A stretch of 64,000 nucleotides of DNA from Aricia agestis (taxonomy: Eukaryota > Arthropoda > Insecta > Lepidoptera > Lycaenidae), in NCBI RefSeq assembly GCF_905147365.1, contig NC_056412.1, positions 7,928,001 to 7,992,000 on the forward strand, written 5' to 3'. Each line of letters begins with the position of its first letter. Position 1 is the stretch's first letter. Below the pieces are notes generated by a model. The model ran no database searches. It was not told where the DNA came from and was given only the letters and a program-made list of their open reading frames with translations. A program made the position numbers and the translations under genes. Positions 14,201 through 23,010 of the stretch are shown here, in pieces.

Positions 14201-14601
14201 TAAGCCTATATGTACCGCCTCATAAATAATAATACTTCATCTATATAGCGGTAATATACCGGTCAAGTATCTTCTCCAACATCTTAAAAGTAAACAATAA
14301 ACAAGAATCCAATAAACGCTCGCCGTGCTAGGCATTGACCAATGACCGCACGGTAAAGTTTCCGAATCCTTGTCGAACAGGAATCGTGAATGGCAGAAAT
14401 TGCAGAAATCTTGAAATCTCCATTCTGAGTAAATAAAAAACTCACCAAGCCCCCGCCTGCGGTATACAACATTAAAGCCACGAACAGGCCAACATGTGAC
14501 AACACCGCTCTCGGGAGAAACCGCTCCCATCTCGAGGGCGCCGGCGCCGAGCCCATCAGAGATTCAGTCTCCCAGTTCACGGTCTTCACTCCCTTGCCCA
14601 T
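1..14601 (-). CDS. Two-pore-domain potassium (K2P/TWK-like) channel gene, 3'-partial
   Basis: K2P channels are dimeric plasma-membrane K+ leak channels; each subunit has four membrane segments and two pore loops. Six exons (14601-14446, 7873-7700, 7118-6995, 5621-5463, 1513-1313, 396-176) join with AG/GT borders and matching phases (0,0,1,1,1) into 345 codons with no stop. Visible order: cytosolic N-terminus, M1 (about 30-52), extracellular cap with an NRT sequon at N90, pore helix and filter TIGYG (150-154), M2 (about 160-185), loop, M3 (about 223-241), second filter TIGFG (263-267), M4 (about 277-296), then a soluble tail ending at V345. The start is supported by an in-frame TGA nine codons upstream. 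Intron 1 (6,572 bp) contains a kinase gene on the same strand. The C-terminal exon(s) lie left of the window. K2P identity is firm; I cannot assign a subfamily (TWIK, TASK or TRESK type). Confidence 0.9.
176..396 (-). CDS. K2P channel exon 6 (M4 and proximal C-tail)
   Basis: 221 bp, residues 272 (split) to 345. RPKYMLL follows the filter-2 loop, then M4 and an amphipathic tail rich in L, R and D. Acceptor CTTCCAG|AACGGC, donor CTGTG|GTGAGT; phase 0 at the end. Because a good donor is present and the protein is not finished, at least one more exon is expected to the left. Confidence 0.85.
922..1290. repeat. Duplicated GGCGCC-rich segment (K2P intron 5)
   Basis: CGTAAGGGCTACTGGCGCCTGT occurs in both halves (from 929 and 1152, each followed by an ATTTTGGCG block), with repeated GCGCCCCTAAA/GATGGCG blocks between. 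It looks like a tandemly duplicated local repeat; no gene seen. Confidence 0.6.
1313..1513 (-). CDS. K2P channel exon 5 (M3 and filter 2)
   Basis: 201 bp, residues 206-271 plus split codons at each end. It encodes the cytosolic M2-M3 loop, M3 and the second pore loop with MTTIGFGDLVP. Acceptor TGCTTTTAG|GATTC follows a pyrimidine-rich tract; donor TGCCAA|GTGAGT. An alternative acceptor (GTGTCAG|ACGTAA) 18 bp downstream would also keep frame but follows a weaker tract. Confidence 0.88.
1514..2352. other. K2P intron 4, AT-rich, no gene
   Basis: No supported ORF or complete repeat. A short TTTGACCGAGCTTTGCTCGG block at 1950 resembles the end of a repeat. The same is true of 3061-3753. Confidence 0.5.
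2353..2610 (-). mobile_element. tRNA-derived SINE, family 2, copy a (K2P intron 4)
   Basis: Minus-strand head GACGACCTCTGTGGCTCAGT and B box GCGGGTTCGAATCCTGCC, followed by an AT-rich body with CCCGTAACACAAGTCC. The same element recurs at 52057. Confidence 0.8.
2647..3060. mobile_element. TIR element AATAGGGGTGTAGAC with a nested MITE (K2P intron 4)
   Basis: Ends AATAGGGGTGTAGAC (left) and GTCTACACCCCTATT (right). The 2694-2873 MITE is inserted inside. Confidence 0.6.
2694..2873. mobile_element. MITE GTACYATC, copy a
   Basis: 180 bp; TIRs GTACCATCAAGGAAGTTGAT and, inverted, GTACTATCAGAGAAGTTGAT, each continuing TCCTATGCAA. Matches the interrupted element at 49168. Confidence 0.75.
4144..4489 (-). 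mobile_element. tRNA-derived SINE, family 1, copy a
   Basis: On the minus strand it starts with a tRNA-like head (GCCTCCGTGGTCCAGTGG A box; GGGTTCGATTCCCG-like B box). The body contains CAGGCTGATCACCTGATTG and ends ACCGGTGTGGGGGGTATT. It is nested in the 3754-5369 element and abuts a MITE. Confidence 0.8.
4494..4748. mobile_element. Long-TIR MITE CAGGGTGTAACA, copy a
   Basis: Foldback with TIRs of about 110 bp (AGAGAGTTCACTGTGAAAGT, CAGCGCTGAAAGATC); TA at both borders. Directly abuts the SINE at 4144-4489. Confidence 0.8.
5463..5621 (-). CDS. K2P channel exon 4 (filter 1 and M2)
   Basis: 159 bp. It begins with the last two bases of the filter glycine, then YGNIVPVTFWGRL and the M2 helix with the family-typical GIPL. 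Acceptor TTTCCAG|GTTACG, donor ATGCCGA|GTAAGT. The intron splitting the filter GYG coding is in phase 1. Confidence 0.88.
5809..6063. mobile_element. MITE AGCTTTGTCCACACTGTGC (K2P intron 3)
   Basis: Left AGCTTTGTCCACACTGTGC and right GCACAGTGTGGACATAGCT are inverted repeats 255 bp apart. Inside is a perfect 23-bp hairpin at 5847-5869/5879-5901 (CGCTGTTGACTGCGCTATAA). Confidence 0.7.
6064..6994. other. K2P intron 3, unassigned sequence
   Basis: Contains a short TACAGTTTG / CAAACTGTA inverted pair around 6127-6165. No reading frame with gene-like features. The adjacent intron 2 (7119-7699) and 7874-8148 likewise show nothing recognisable. Confidence 0.5.
6995..7118 (-). CDS. K2P channel exon 3 (pore helix 1)
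   Basis: 124 bp, residues 111-151 plus the first base of codon 152. It runs from the end of the cap to pore helix 1 and breaks inside the first selectivity filter, after TTI and one G base. Acceptor TTTGTAG|GTGTTGG, donor CAATAG|GTGTGT. Splicing to exon 4 restores TIGYG. Confidence 0.85.
7700..7873 (-). CDS. K2P channel exon 2 (extracellular cap)
   Basis: 58 codons (residues 53-110) in phase 0. The acceptor is CCAAAG|GTGTTC and the donor GAAAGA|GTAAGT. It encodes the end of M1 and the helical cap region, including the NRT sequon, a plausible N-glycosylation site on the extracellular cap. The open frame reads on past the donor to 7622, which is intron. Confidence 0.8.
8149..8282. repeat. Perfect 58-bp-arm palindrome (K2P intron 1)
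   Basis: Arms 8149-8206 and 8225-8282 are exact inverted copies (TTTAATCGGGACTTAACGCG...). The 18-base centre itself holds the palindrome TCTCGACGTCGAGA. It lies 31 bp left of the Helitron-like element at 8313. Confidence 0.9.
8313..9062 (-). mobile_element. Helitron-like non-autonomous element, 750 bp
   Basis: On the minus strand it starts TCTGTACTAATATTATGAAT preceded by A, and ends CGCGGGCAACAGCTAG followed by T, fitting Helitron rules (A|TC...CTAG|T, no target duplication). A short GC hairpin (CGCGGACGAAGTCGCG) lies just before the 3' end. It lies in K2P intron 1; no helicase/Rep ORF. Confidence 0.65.
9105..9581 (-). mobile_element. TTAA-flanked MITE (family TTAA-1), copy a
   Basis: About 470 bp, flanked by TTAA on both sides with ends TTAAGAGGATTCCACACC and (inverted) TTAAGAGGATACAACAGC. 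The two halves are diverged inverted copies of each other (both contain GTTGTCCCCTG and CCTATGTTTT). It separates two Helitron pieces. Confidence 0.8.
9583..9662. repeat. GC-rich hairpin element
   Basis: GCGCTACACCGGAATGGCAG / CTGCCATTCCGGTGTAGCGC with outer GGGCCGCG / CGCGGCCC. A small foldback MITE directly after the TTAA MITE. Confidence 0.7.
9669..9777 (+). mobile_element. 3' end of a Helitron-like element
   Basis: Matches the reverse complement of 8313-8420 and ends GGGCAACAGCTAG|T. Its 5' part is missing, cut at the hairpin element 9583-9662. Confidence 0.55.
9778..11309. repeat. 775-bp direct tandem duplication with Helitron-like ends
   Basis: Units 9778-10552 and 10553-11309 are nearly identical (offset 774-775 bp; an open frame at 10223-10420 recurs unchanged at 10997-11194). 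Each unit contains a piece of family-2 SINE (around 10223 and 10997), GCGCCATCTGTT blocks and a GACA microsatellite. Unit 1 ends CAGCTAG and unit 2 ends GTATAGA. Confidence 0.85.
11546..12634 (-). CDS. PKA-like AGC-family protein kinase, intronless, nested in K2P intron 1
   Basis: Predicted cytosolic Ser/Thr kinase of 362 residues, close in length to PKA catalytic subunits (about 350). Visible features: glycine loop GVGSFG (62-67), ATP lysine in HAMK (K84), helix-C glutamate E103, catalytic HRDVKPEN (176-183), magnesium-loop DYG (196-198) where DFG is usual, activation loop RTFTLCGTPEY with T209 at the PKA Thr197 position, APE (218-220), substrate-side acids D139, E182 and E242, and a C-terminal FESF matching the AGC FxxF hydrophobic motif. 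The start ATG directly follows an in-frame TAG. The ORF is intact and uninterrupted, sits on the same strand as the enclosing K2P gene, and may be an old retrocopy or a lineage-specific PKA-C paralogue. PKA-type membership is strong; the precise orthologue is not recognised. Confidence 0.92.
   Translation of the reverse strand: MKNKELRSNSKNTEKCASYTVEDHVNYKQNLTSLKKEFVEKYSADIKYDKSAEDFEIVKTLGVGSFGTVLLVRDKVTLDFHAMKALEKSAVMTRNFLQQLTVEKKIMESMSFSFVMTLDFCCKDNLYVYLILPHQAGGDLLGLMKKMGEFSEPVAQFYAAQVVLALEYLHHLNVVHRDVKPENIFINASGYIKLGDYGFCKIIKKRTFTLCGTPEYIAPEVILSKGYTFSVDWWSLGVLIFEMIAGYPPFYSNDRVSLYDKIVAGEYKAPYHMTSMCKSIVKSLLAVNPSKRIGAQRNGVYDIKVHDWFGDCSWEDLLHQRLTPPYTPACEEVEDASNFPKCPDVKLKKSAVCLYKKEFESF
12785..12957. 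mobile_element. GC-rich foldback MITE upstream of the kinase gene
   Basis: Outer 30-bp arms are exact (AGCGGGGAATTGACTATCGG then GCCGCCCG). At the centre is a 21-bp perfect hairpin 12831-12851/12853-12873 (CCTAGGTACGGGCACAGA). Flanking TA on both sides fits Tc1/mariner-type insertion. It starts 151 bp upstream of the kinase ATG. Confidence 0.8.
12984..13127. repeat. 58-bp-arm inverted repeat upstream of the kinase gene
   Basis: Arms 12984-13041 and 13070-13127 (GTACAGTCTGTCAAAAAAGT...) differ at one position; 28-base loop. Separated from the 12785-12957 foldback by only 26 bp. Confidence 0.85.
13302..13560 (-). other. Unassigned coding-like fragment in K2P intron 1
   Basis: A GC-rich open frame reading AKGYLYARRRAPRQ, then DTFDVDLFPEG and LLDIENYLWIEV, embedded in AT-rich intron. 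It stops abruptly 9 bp from the TTAA MITE at 13569. No ATG start and no splice sites convince me, and I do not recognise the family. It could be a fragment of a captured or processed gene, or of an autonomous transposon. Confidence 0.3.
13569..14049 (+). mobile_element. TTAA-1 MITE, copy b (K2P intron 1)
   Basis: Same 470-bp sequence in plus orientation: TTAAGAGGATACAACAGGGG ... GGTGTGGAATCCTCTTAA. Four hundred bases downstream on the plus strand lies K2P exon 1. Confidence 0.85.
14446..14601 (-). CDS. K2P channel exon 1 (start codon, N-terminus and M1)
   Basis: Encodes residues 1-52: a short cytosolic N-terminus and most of M1, ending in GGGL. Its donor reads CTTG|GTGAGT. The next exon continues VFRALE, reproducing the K2P M1 end in which a small-residue run is followed by F..LE. 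An in-frame TGA lies 27 nt before the ATG. Confidence 0.85.
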
Positions 14602-15328
<727 letters not shown>

Positions 15329-15419
15329 TACCGATGGAATAAATAAATAAGTATGTGACTTTGTCATTATTTTAAGTTTCGAAATTTAAAAATCGAAATA
15401 ACAAATACTAATTCTTATG

Positions 15420-15725
15420 TTATTTAACATCGTGTCATGTTAGGCCGCGTACTCGTCCGAAACGACTTTACTTATTTTAACCAAATTTTAAATGAAAATA
15501 CAGTGGGTCTGAGAATCGGCTACTGGGTACTTTTTATATTGATAAGTGCATTTGTTGAATAAATATAATGGTAAATTATTACAACTCGAGACTGACGGCG
15601 ACCATTGTTTGAGCGACGACATAGCGATGGACGTTGCCATGGTGACATACTTATTTAGTCACTTCAATAAAATAATACGGGTGAAATACTTTATATGGCA
15701 AAGAAACGTTTGCCACGACAGCTAG
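15420..15725 (+). mobile_element. Helitron-like repeat, family 3, copy a
   Basis: Contains CTGAGAATCGGCTACTGGGT and ends AAACGTTTGCCACGACAGCTAG|T. Closely similar to 45988-46267; the 5' border is not clear. Confidence 0.5.
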
Positions 15726-16961
15726 TATTATAATAAGGAAACGGTGTCTTTAAGTCCCTCTATCCTCTACTAGCTAGCAGCCTTTACCTAAGTGGGCGAT
15801 AACGCCTCCTTGTGGGCGCTGCAGATCTAAAGGGATGGGACCCAGAAAATAAATGGGGGCGTTTTGTAGAGGCTTAGGGGGTGATTTGTAATTTCATTTC
15901 ATCTGGATGCATTTGAAATTGAAACAATGGGGGGCGCTAAAACATAATTTGTTCTCAAAGCGGCCAGTAAACAAAATAAAGGGAACCCCGGCTCTACAGT
16001 CTACACAGTAGAGAAGGACGAATGGATAAATATTTCAAACGATATTAAAAACATACGGTCCCCGCGAATTAAACTTCTCCGGCAAAGAATAATATATGCG
16101 GGCTACTTTTTGCGCTTCTAGCTAAGTTACCTAACCCACGCGCCGTACGAGCCGATTTCCAACTATGTATACAAGTACATTGTACAATCAACATTTTTCT
16201 ATGTGCGTGTTGCTATGAAAAACTAGCAAGTTGCGTAAATTATATTAGAGCCTAATATAAAAAGCAACTCGGGCTGCTTTTATAATAATTATAATAATTT
16301 ATATACTATTGACACCTCATTAATTAAAGTCGGATCAGTACTCAGTAGTAAGAGCCTGCAGTGGTAATATTATTATTAGTGCAGTTCTATAAACAACATG
16401 TTTCCTTAAAAAGCGAAAGGAAGGAAAAGAGTAAAGAGAGTTCCACGAATGATGATTATATAGCACAATATCAAATATCTGGCGCCTCATGTAATTTCCC
16501 ACATTCGTTATAGACGGGATAAGATCGTAACAACGTTTGAGTGGAAATATAAAACCAACAAGTAACAAAATAAAATGCTTGGATTGCTTGGATGCTATTA
16601 TTGTTCACTGGATGTTGCTCGCGAATGCTTATGGACATTCGCAACATTAGAAGAACTGCAGGTGCGTTGCCGGCCTCTTTTATCGCGCGGGAACCGTACG
16701 TTTCTTTTTCGGGATAGACTAACAAGTCTAACAACAATTCATCTTTCTACTAATCGAGTACTAAAACAGAAAAAAATATCCACAGCTGAACGTACAACCT
16801 CCTCCTTTTTGGAAGTCGGTTAAAAATACATTTTATCTACATAATCACGGCTAGCGAAGCGAGCCCTAGTATATCCCACAACCTGAACATTTTTCAGTGT
16901 GAAGACGCGAGCCCCCACAAAGCTCGGCCTTTAGCTAGTCCTTTATATAGGTACGAGCTTT
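15726..16961. other. Intergenic, repeat fragments only
   Basis: Short pieces of known families (GGTGCGTTGCCGGCC at 16660; GGAAGTCGGTTAAAAA at 16810) but no complete element and no gene. Confidence 0.5.
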
Positions 16962-17335
16962 TGCCCGCGGCTTCGCTCGCGTTAAGAAGTATTCCGATAT
17001 TAGAAACCGGTCGTGTAATTTGTTAATAATTTCTTAATATTGTGGAAAAAGTGCACGCAAATATTGTTTTATTAGTGTTCAACATGCATTTCCACCAAGA
17101 ACCAACGGTAAAATCAATTACATATATTAAGAAGTATTACATACAAACATTCATCCCCTATTTGAACCCCTTGGGCTTGGAATTTATCAAAATCCTTTCT
17201 TAGCGGATGCCTACGTCATAACATCTACCTGCATGCCAAATTTCAGCCCGATCCGCCCAGTGGTTTGGGCTGTGCGTTGATAGATCACTATGTCAATCAG
17301 TCAGTCACCTTTGAGTTATATATATATATATATAG
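16962..17335 (-). mobile_element. Helitron-like/RTE-like repeat, family 2
   Basis: Minus strand ends CGAGCGAAGCCGCGGGCAAA; the body has GGCATGCAGGTAGATGTTAT, also present at 24843-25020 and in diverged form at 26004-26164. Ends in an (AT)n stretch. Confidence 0.45.
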
Positions 17336-17982
17336 ATATAAATAGATAGTGTGTGTAAATCAAGTACAGACTCGTGAAACGCAAAATAATAACGCGGCGA
17401 CATAGGCATTAGATACTGTGTGTGTATTCATCAAATTAATAACGAAAGCGATCAACTTGTGATCAATTTTTCATTCGAGTTCATCCCTACCTGCTCTAGC
17501 TATTCTCTATCGTACACCTCAATTTGTGGAAAAATGTGGAAAAATGCTTTTGTTCGCTCATTCTAAGAATTATTGTAATGATTGATGATGGATTGTAATG
17601 ATGAACAGTGATGAATAGCGGGAGTGTCGACGTTTTTAATCTATTTTTGCGTTCGCCTATTGGTTAGAAAGGTGACCATCATTTATTGAGTGTCACTCAC
17701 ATGACAATTCCGACAGACTATTCGTTCACGTATTGGGCAATATTACTGACCGTCTAGGGTTGATATTGAACGACCGCCCTTCAATTTTATTGGCAAACAA
17801 ATTGTTCAATAATATTTTGAGTATATTGCAAAATAAAATTGAACATCTAGAGGCCCACTAATACATAACTAAAAATGGTTTTAGCTTTTTAGGATATTTA
17901 GCCAATTTTCCACTAATGAGTCATATACGAATACGCATAAACCTTGCATAAACCGCAAAAAATAGTTAGTAAGGTTTTTAAT

Positions 17983-18096
17983 CCCTTAAGAGGAGTCCAC
18001 ACCGCCGTTTTTCCATACAAACGCTGTCCCCTGTTTCCTCCCTGGATAATGCCGGTAGAGTTATGATTTTTTTCCTGAATATCTATGGCCACTATT
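17983..18096 (-). mobile_element. TTAA-1 MITE, end fragment
   Basis: Begins TTAAGAGGAGTCCACACCGC and breaks off after TATCTATGGCCACTATTA. Confidence 0.7.
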
Positions 18097-18226
18097 AGCA
18101 CAATAGACATAACTACCAGTAGTTCGACTGCAAAGAAACGGACAGGTTTCAATATCTATCAAATTCGTCGGGTTTCACTAGGATTATGAACGGAATGTGC
18201 CTCGCGCTGGCTGATATAATTTTTTT

Positions 18227-18712
18227 TTAAGAGGATACACCAGGGGCTAGAGAAATAAAAAAAAAGCACGTGTAATATCTATAGCTGTCTCCCTTACCTC
18301 AAGCCTATACCGCAGAACGCGATAGAGACAACGGCAGAAAATCCAGAAAATCAACGATTCGTTGTCCCCTGATTCCTTCTCCAAAACTTAACCGATTTAA
18401 GTATTTTTTTCATTAAAGATTAAAAAAAGGCTTGATCTGTGTTCCTATGTTTTGCTTTTTTTTGTATAATCTAGCCAAATCTGTTTTCTGGACGTTTGAA
18501 CACAGCGGAAAATCTGGCCATTTTTTTGGGTTTTTGAACGTTCATATCTTATTTAATAATTAAATTATGAAAAAAAAAAAAGAAAACATAGGGACATCGT
18601 ATTAGTGGCCGTAGATATTCAGGAAAAAAATTATAACTCTACTAGCATTATCCAGGGAGGAAACAGGGGACAACGTTTGTATGGAAAAAAGGGCGGTGTG
18701 GACTCCTCTTAA
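18227..18712 (+). mobile_element. TTAA-1 MITE, copy c
   Basis: Full copy TTAAGAGGATACACCAGGGG ... GTGTGGACTCCTCTTAA. A 5'-end fragment of the opposite orientation lies just to the left at 17983-18096. Confidence 0.85.
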
Positions 18713-18968
18713 ATATTTAAAATAAAGATTTCAAAATTGGATTCTGTCAATTTTAATCGCATGTGCCTTACACAAACAATACAGTGTGCATACACAAACA
18801 ACAATACGACCAAAGAGGAACACGTCCAGCGAATATGTCATAGTTTCAAATTCGTAGGTAACAATTTAACAACCCTAGCGACGATTTTCGTCATAATACG
18901 TCAAATTTAAAAATTTCAACATCAGTTCTAAGTCGACATACTCTTTAATTCTGTCTACTCTGCTATTA

Positions 18969-19134
18969 GCATGTCCCTATGTTTTCTTTTTTTTTTTCAT
19001 AATTTTTTTATTAAAAAAGATAAGAACGTCCAAAGACCCAAAAAATGGCCAGATTTTCCTCTGTGTTCAAACACCCAAAAAACAAAACTGGCTAAAATAT
19101 ACAAAAAAAATAAAACATAGGAACACAGCTCAAA
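18969..19134 (-). mobile_element. TTAA-1 MITE, diverged internal fragment
   Basis: ATGTCCCTATGTTTTC through AACATAGGAACACAGCTCAA, without either end. Confidence 0.65.
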
Positions 19135-19865
19135 CCTTGCTTTTACATATTACTTTTTACTTGTTTACATATTATGCTACCTAATTATTTAACTCATAGT
19201 TTATATCATGTAGGTATCAGTTTATCCTGAACTGCGAAAAGCTACATTACTTTTAATTATACTTATGTACGAGAAAAATAATAAGGTAGCAATTAGCACG
19301 TATAAAATAAATCATTAACGACGATAACAATTAGGGAAACAAAATTCGTTATAATTTTTTTACGATCGAAATAATTCTATGTAAGAATTAAGAAAAAATA
19401 ACCTTCGTCTACATACCTTGGCTATGATTTTGTCAGTGAAACTAACATTTTGAACACAATATTACACAGCTAAAATAGGGAAATGTTTGAATGTTCACGT
19501 AACAACGTTCGTAAGGAGTGGGCGATCGAAGTCGCGAACACCCATCCCCGACCACGTGGCGCGAATCACTGAATTCACTGAACACCAGACTTCAGCCGAG
19601 CTGATGTGATAAGAGCCCCTAGCTAAAGACGTTTTCTTTATCGCTTCTTTATAGAATCGCCTATCCAAACGTATGGAATTGACATAACATGAGTCGAAAT
19701 TCGACTTTAGTTTGTCAAACGCTTGTGTCAATTTCATACATTTTAATCGGCGATTGTATAATTATAGAAGTGATTAAGAAAACGTCTTGGCTGGTCACAC
19801 TGCACACGGCAGCACTCACACATATTTTAATGATTACTAATTAATGTTAATTACCTCAAGATTTT

Positions 19866-20125
19866 GACAAAAGCTCTATCAAAGAAGAAGGGGCATTTTG
19901 TATGAGACCCGTACCCAGGCTGTAGCACGTTGAGACATATATCAAATGAAAGGGCTTGAAAAGCTGTACATTTTCTTGTATGACATAAAATCTCTAAATC
20001 TCTAAATCTGGTTTTATCGTCATACAATAAAGTGTTCAACTTTTTAAGCCCTTTCATTTGGTATATGTCTCAACGTGCTACAATGGTGGGTACGAAATGC
20101 CCCTCCTTCTTTTCTGACAAACACT
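19866..20125. mobile_element. Foldback element with about 80-bp arms
   Basis: Left GAAGAAGGGGCATTTTGTAT and GCACGTTGAGACATAT; right ATATGTCTCAACGTGC and GAAATGCCCCTCCTTC. Arms are about 90% inverted-identical. Confidence 0.7.
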
Positions 20126-20328
20126 TCATTAAATTGAACTTTAAATTTCTCCGAGTGCGGTGGTTAGACTATGATCATAAAGACCTGGTATGCAGAGAGA
20201 GCCAGGGACAGAAGTAATATATTGCAAGACCAAAGTTGAATGTTAATAAATATACAATACATTTTTATTCCATTAACGACCTACAGAATGTATATAGCAA
20301 TATCTTATCATATTTGGGTCGTTTTTGT

Positions 20329-20405
20329 TTGGGTTCCGTACCCAAAGGGCAAAAACGGGACCCTATTAATAAGACTTCGAGGTCTGTCCGTCTGTCCGTC
20401 CGTCC

Positions 20406-20447
<42 letters not shown>

Positions 20448-20480
20448 GTGTCTGTATGTCTGTCTGTCTGTCCGTCTGTA

Positions 20481-20519
<39 letters not shown>

Positions 20520-20900
20520 TTTCAGGCTGTATCACAAGAACCGCAATAGCTAGGCTTCTGGAATTTTCACAGATTGTGTATATCTGTTGCCGCTTTAACA
20601 ACAAACACTAAAAACAAAATAAAAATTATTAAGGTGGGCTCCCATACAAGAAACGTATTTTTTTTGGCCTTTTTTGTTTGTAATTAATAATTGTAACAGC
20701 TATAGCTGTTACCACTATATATGCACTTGAAGTTTTCACAAAATCCTTTATTATAATTATACTTTAATAATAAATAATAAAATTAAAATAAAATAAAAAT
20801 ATAGGGTGGCTCCCACACAAAAAACTAAATTTTTGGCGTATTTTTGCTCTATAACGGTACGGAACCCTTCGTGCGCGAGTCCAACTCGCACTTGGCCGAT
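20329..20900 (+). mobile_element. GGGTTCCGTACCC interspersed repeat, copy a, with CTGT microsatellite
   Basis: Starts GGGTTCCGTACCCAAAGGGC, includes a (CTGT)n/(CCGT)n tract at 20383-20520 and the block CTGTATCACAAGAACCGC, and ends GCGCGAGTCCAACTCGCACT. An inverted copy lies at 35532-36085; partial copies are at 29580-30165 and 61227-61395. Confidence 0.75.
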
Positions 20901-21127
20901 TATTATTACATATTTACAAACCGTTGAATAAATTGAATAAACCGAATGAGTAGGTATATTAGGCGCTACGTTTTTACTACGTGCTACGTTCAATAAACAT
21001 ATTACATAAATAGATTGTCAAAATAATAACCCTTATTACATGGGATTATTATCCTTACTTTTGGGCCAATTACTTAATAAGTGGGTAAGATCATAACTTT
21101 GTACTCTTATAAAAATTAAATATTATG

Positions 21128-21362
21128 TCCTACGAATAATAAAAACTAAGGAAAAGGAACTCCGTCAAAAAACATGCTCCACAATACTTGTCAAAAAAGT
21201 GTACCGTACCTTAGGTACACATAACACATTTCAATACATTTGCAATATTTAGGTGACCTTGAGCGGTACTAGGCTGACGTTACATGACAGATCAAAAGGA
21301 ACCAAATTTAAAACGGTAATAGTATGGAAGTTACGATTCCTTAGTTTTTATTATTCGTAGAC
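21128..21362. mobile_element. MITE TACGAATAATAAAAACTAAG
   Basis: TIRs TACGAATAATAAAAACTAAG (left) and the inverse CTTAGTTTTTATTATTCGTA (right), about 235 bp apart. The same TIRs form a tight hairpin inside the foldback at 45277-45312. Confidence 0.7.
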
Positions 21363-21444
21363 TATGTCAGATTATCGAATTTGACATTTTAGTGGGTTCA
21401 ACACTTGATATCTCTATAATTTTCAACTCTATAAATAGAGAGTA

Positions 21445-21662
21445 TATAGGTCTACCAGAATCTGATGGCAAAAAGATAGAAATTAAATTGACTCTAGCAA
21501 TACCGGGGTGGGTCATTGGAATAAAACATTTTGATCTTATTTTTTCATAAAGCGGCTGATTATGTGTGTTAGAAATGCAAATATAAAAATGTATCCAATG
21601 ATCAAGGATATTTTTTGAAAATCTGCTGTCAAAAATTGCCATCAGATTCTGGTAGACCTATA
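21445..21662. mobile_element. MITE TAGGTCTACCAGAATCTG
   Basis: 25-bp perfect TIRs (GGTCTACCAGAATCTGATGG and inverse) 218 bp apart with TA at each border. Confidence 0.75.
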
Positions 21663-21733
21663 GAACTCTCAATTCATGTGTGGTTTAATCACGGTTTAAT
21701 TAATGGAGTTACAATTTTTCAGTGCTCTTCCCT

Positions 21734-21837
21734 GTCGGTTCCCGAATTTTATACTCTATGCCATAGAGTATAAAATTCGGGAACCGACCGAATACCAGAA
21801 TACCATCCCATAGAGTCTATGGGATGGTATTCTGGTA
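21734..21837. repeat. Two adjacent perfect hairpins
   Basis: Hairpin 1: 21734-21760 / 21762-21788 (TCGGTTCCCGAATTTTATAC). Hairpin 2: 21793-21813 / 21817-21837 (TACCAGAATACCATCCCATA). They are separated by 4 bp; both tips contain ATAGAG-type sequence. Confidence 0.85.
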
Positions 21838-22320
21838 CCTATAAATAATATCCAAGAAATACAATAAACAGACATTTCAAATTAGATAATTATTATTCAT
21901 AGATTATTTTAATACTTTAATTTTCGATTTGTATTGAAATATTCATATACTTAGTTCAAAATTTCTATGAACGCTTAATTTATTACGCTCTTGAATAACG
22001 TGAATAGCAACATGTTTATACGGCTTTGACTATTTTTCTAGTATTTACTTACGTAAGTACATTACATTTAGTAAGTATTGTTGAGTAAAAAATCGAAATT
22101 CAAATAAATAATTTTGTACCTTTTTCTATTAATACACTTAATGTAAGTAAAAAAACTAGATAGTAAATTATTAAGGAAGTCCTTAAATGATAAAATATAT
22201 ATCTTCTTACATGACAAAACGAAAAATAAACAAAAAATTCGTGCTTGGAATTTTGCCAATTTCCCACAAACCAAAAACTAATATTGTTAATAGTTATATT
22301 AAATGTATTGTTGCTTTGAA

Positions 22321-22673
22321 CGCCTCCGTGGTCTAGTGGTTAGAGCGTCGCTCTCGACTCCGGAGGTCGTGGGTTCGAATCCCGCGTTGGAAACATGTTA
22401 TTTCCAAGTTTGGTTAGGACAATGCAGGCTGATCACCTGATTGTCTGACAAGTAAGATGATCCATGCGTCGGATGGGCATGTAAAAAGTCGGTCCTGCGC
22501 CTGATCTCTCGCCAGTCGTGTCGGTCTTCCGTCCCACTGGGTTGTGAGAGTAAAAGGAATAGAGAGTGCTCTTGTGTACTGCGCACACACTTGGGCACTA
22601 TAAAATTACTCCTGCGTACCTGGCCTGGTTTCAATGAAACCGGCCACCGTCACCGAAACCGGTGTGGGGGAGT
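22321..22673 (+). mobile_element. tRNA-derived SINE, family 1, copy b
   Basis: Begins CGCCTCCGTGGTCTAGTGGT (pol III A box), then GTGGGTTCGAATCCCGCG (B box), the family body, and AACCGGTGTGGGGGAGTATT. The tRNA-like head is not a functional tRNA: it lacks a complete acceptor stem and runs into the SINE body. Confidence 0.85.
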
Positions 22674-22849
22674 ATTGTTGCTTCGATTTGAAAACACACA
22701 AGCTATACTTAGTTCTTGTTTGGTAGTTTTCAGTTACTTTCATTTTAGTAACACATAGACGTCGTATCAAATAAGTTGATTGATAGGCACATGAGGGACC
22801 TACGTATTTTGATCGGTTGGTGTCAATCTGGTGCCTTACTCCCGAAACT

Positions 22850-23010
22850 GATATCGATTTCGATTTTCGATTTCAACGGTTTTTGACACTTTAGGCATCT
22901 AAAATATGTCTAAAAAATGTCAAAAAACCGTTGATATCGATTCCGATTTGCGATTTCAACGGTTTTTTGACACTTTAGCCATCTAAAATATGTCTAAAAA
23001 ATGTCAAAAA
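22850..23010. repeat. Duplicated inverted-repeat unit GATTTCAACGGTTTTT
   Basis: The segment GATTTCAACGGTTTTTGACA ... AAATGTCAAAAAACCGTT occurs twice in tandem; each unit is itself an inverted repeat around ATCTAAAATATGTCTAAAAA. Confidence 0.7.

Larger units (their letters stand above)
17336..19865. other. Intergenic, apart from the TTAA-1 elements
   Basis: 19495-19760 contains a block CTTTATAGAATCGC..GTATGGAATTGACATAA that recurs at 23770-23825 and inverted at 26920-26960, so it is an interspersed repeat. No gene. Confidence 0.45.

Noticed and set aside
14237..14530. 97-codon minus-strand ORF over K2P exon 1
   Set aside because: Out of frame with the channel, and it reads through the good donor at 14445.
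16471..16737. 88-codon minus-strand ORF
   Set aside because: No recognisable domain; overlaps repeat fragments such as GGTGCGTTGCCGGCC; no gene context.
20236..20611. ORFs rich in CLSV / TDRQ repeats on both strands
   Set aside because: Translations of the CTGT microsatellite within an interspersed repeat.
22321..22395. Possible tRNA gene (A and B boxes)
   Set aside because: The tRNA-like sequence continues directly into the SINE body and has two further copies with the same body; no complete cloverleaf acceptor stem.
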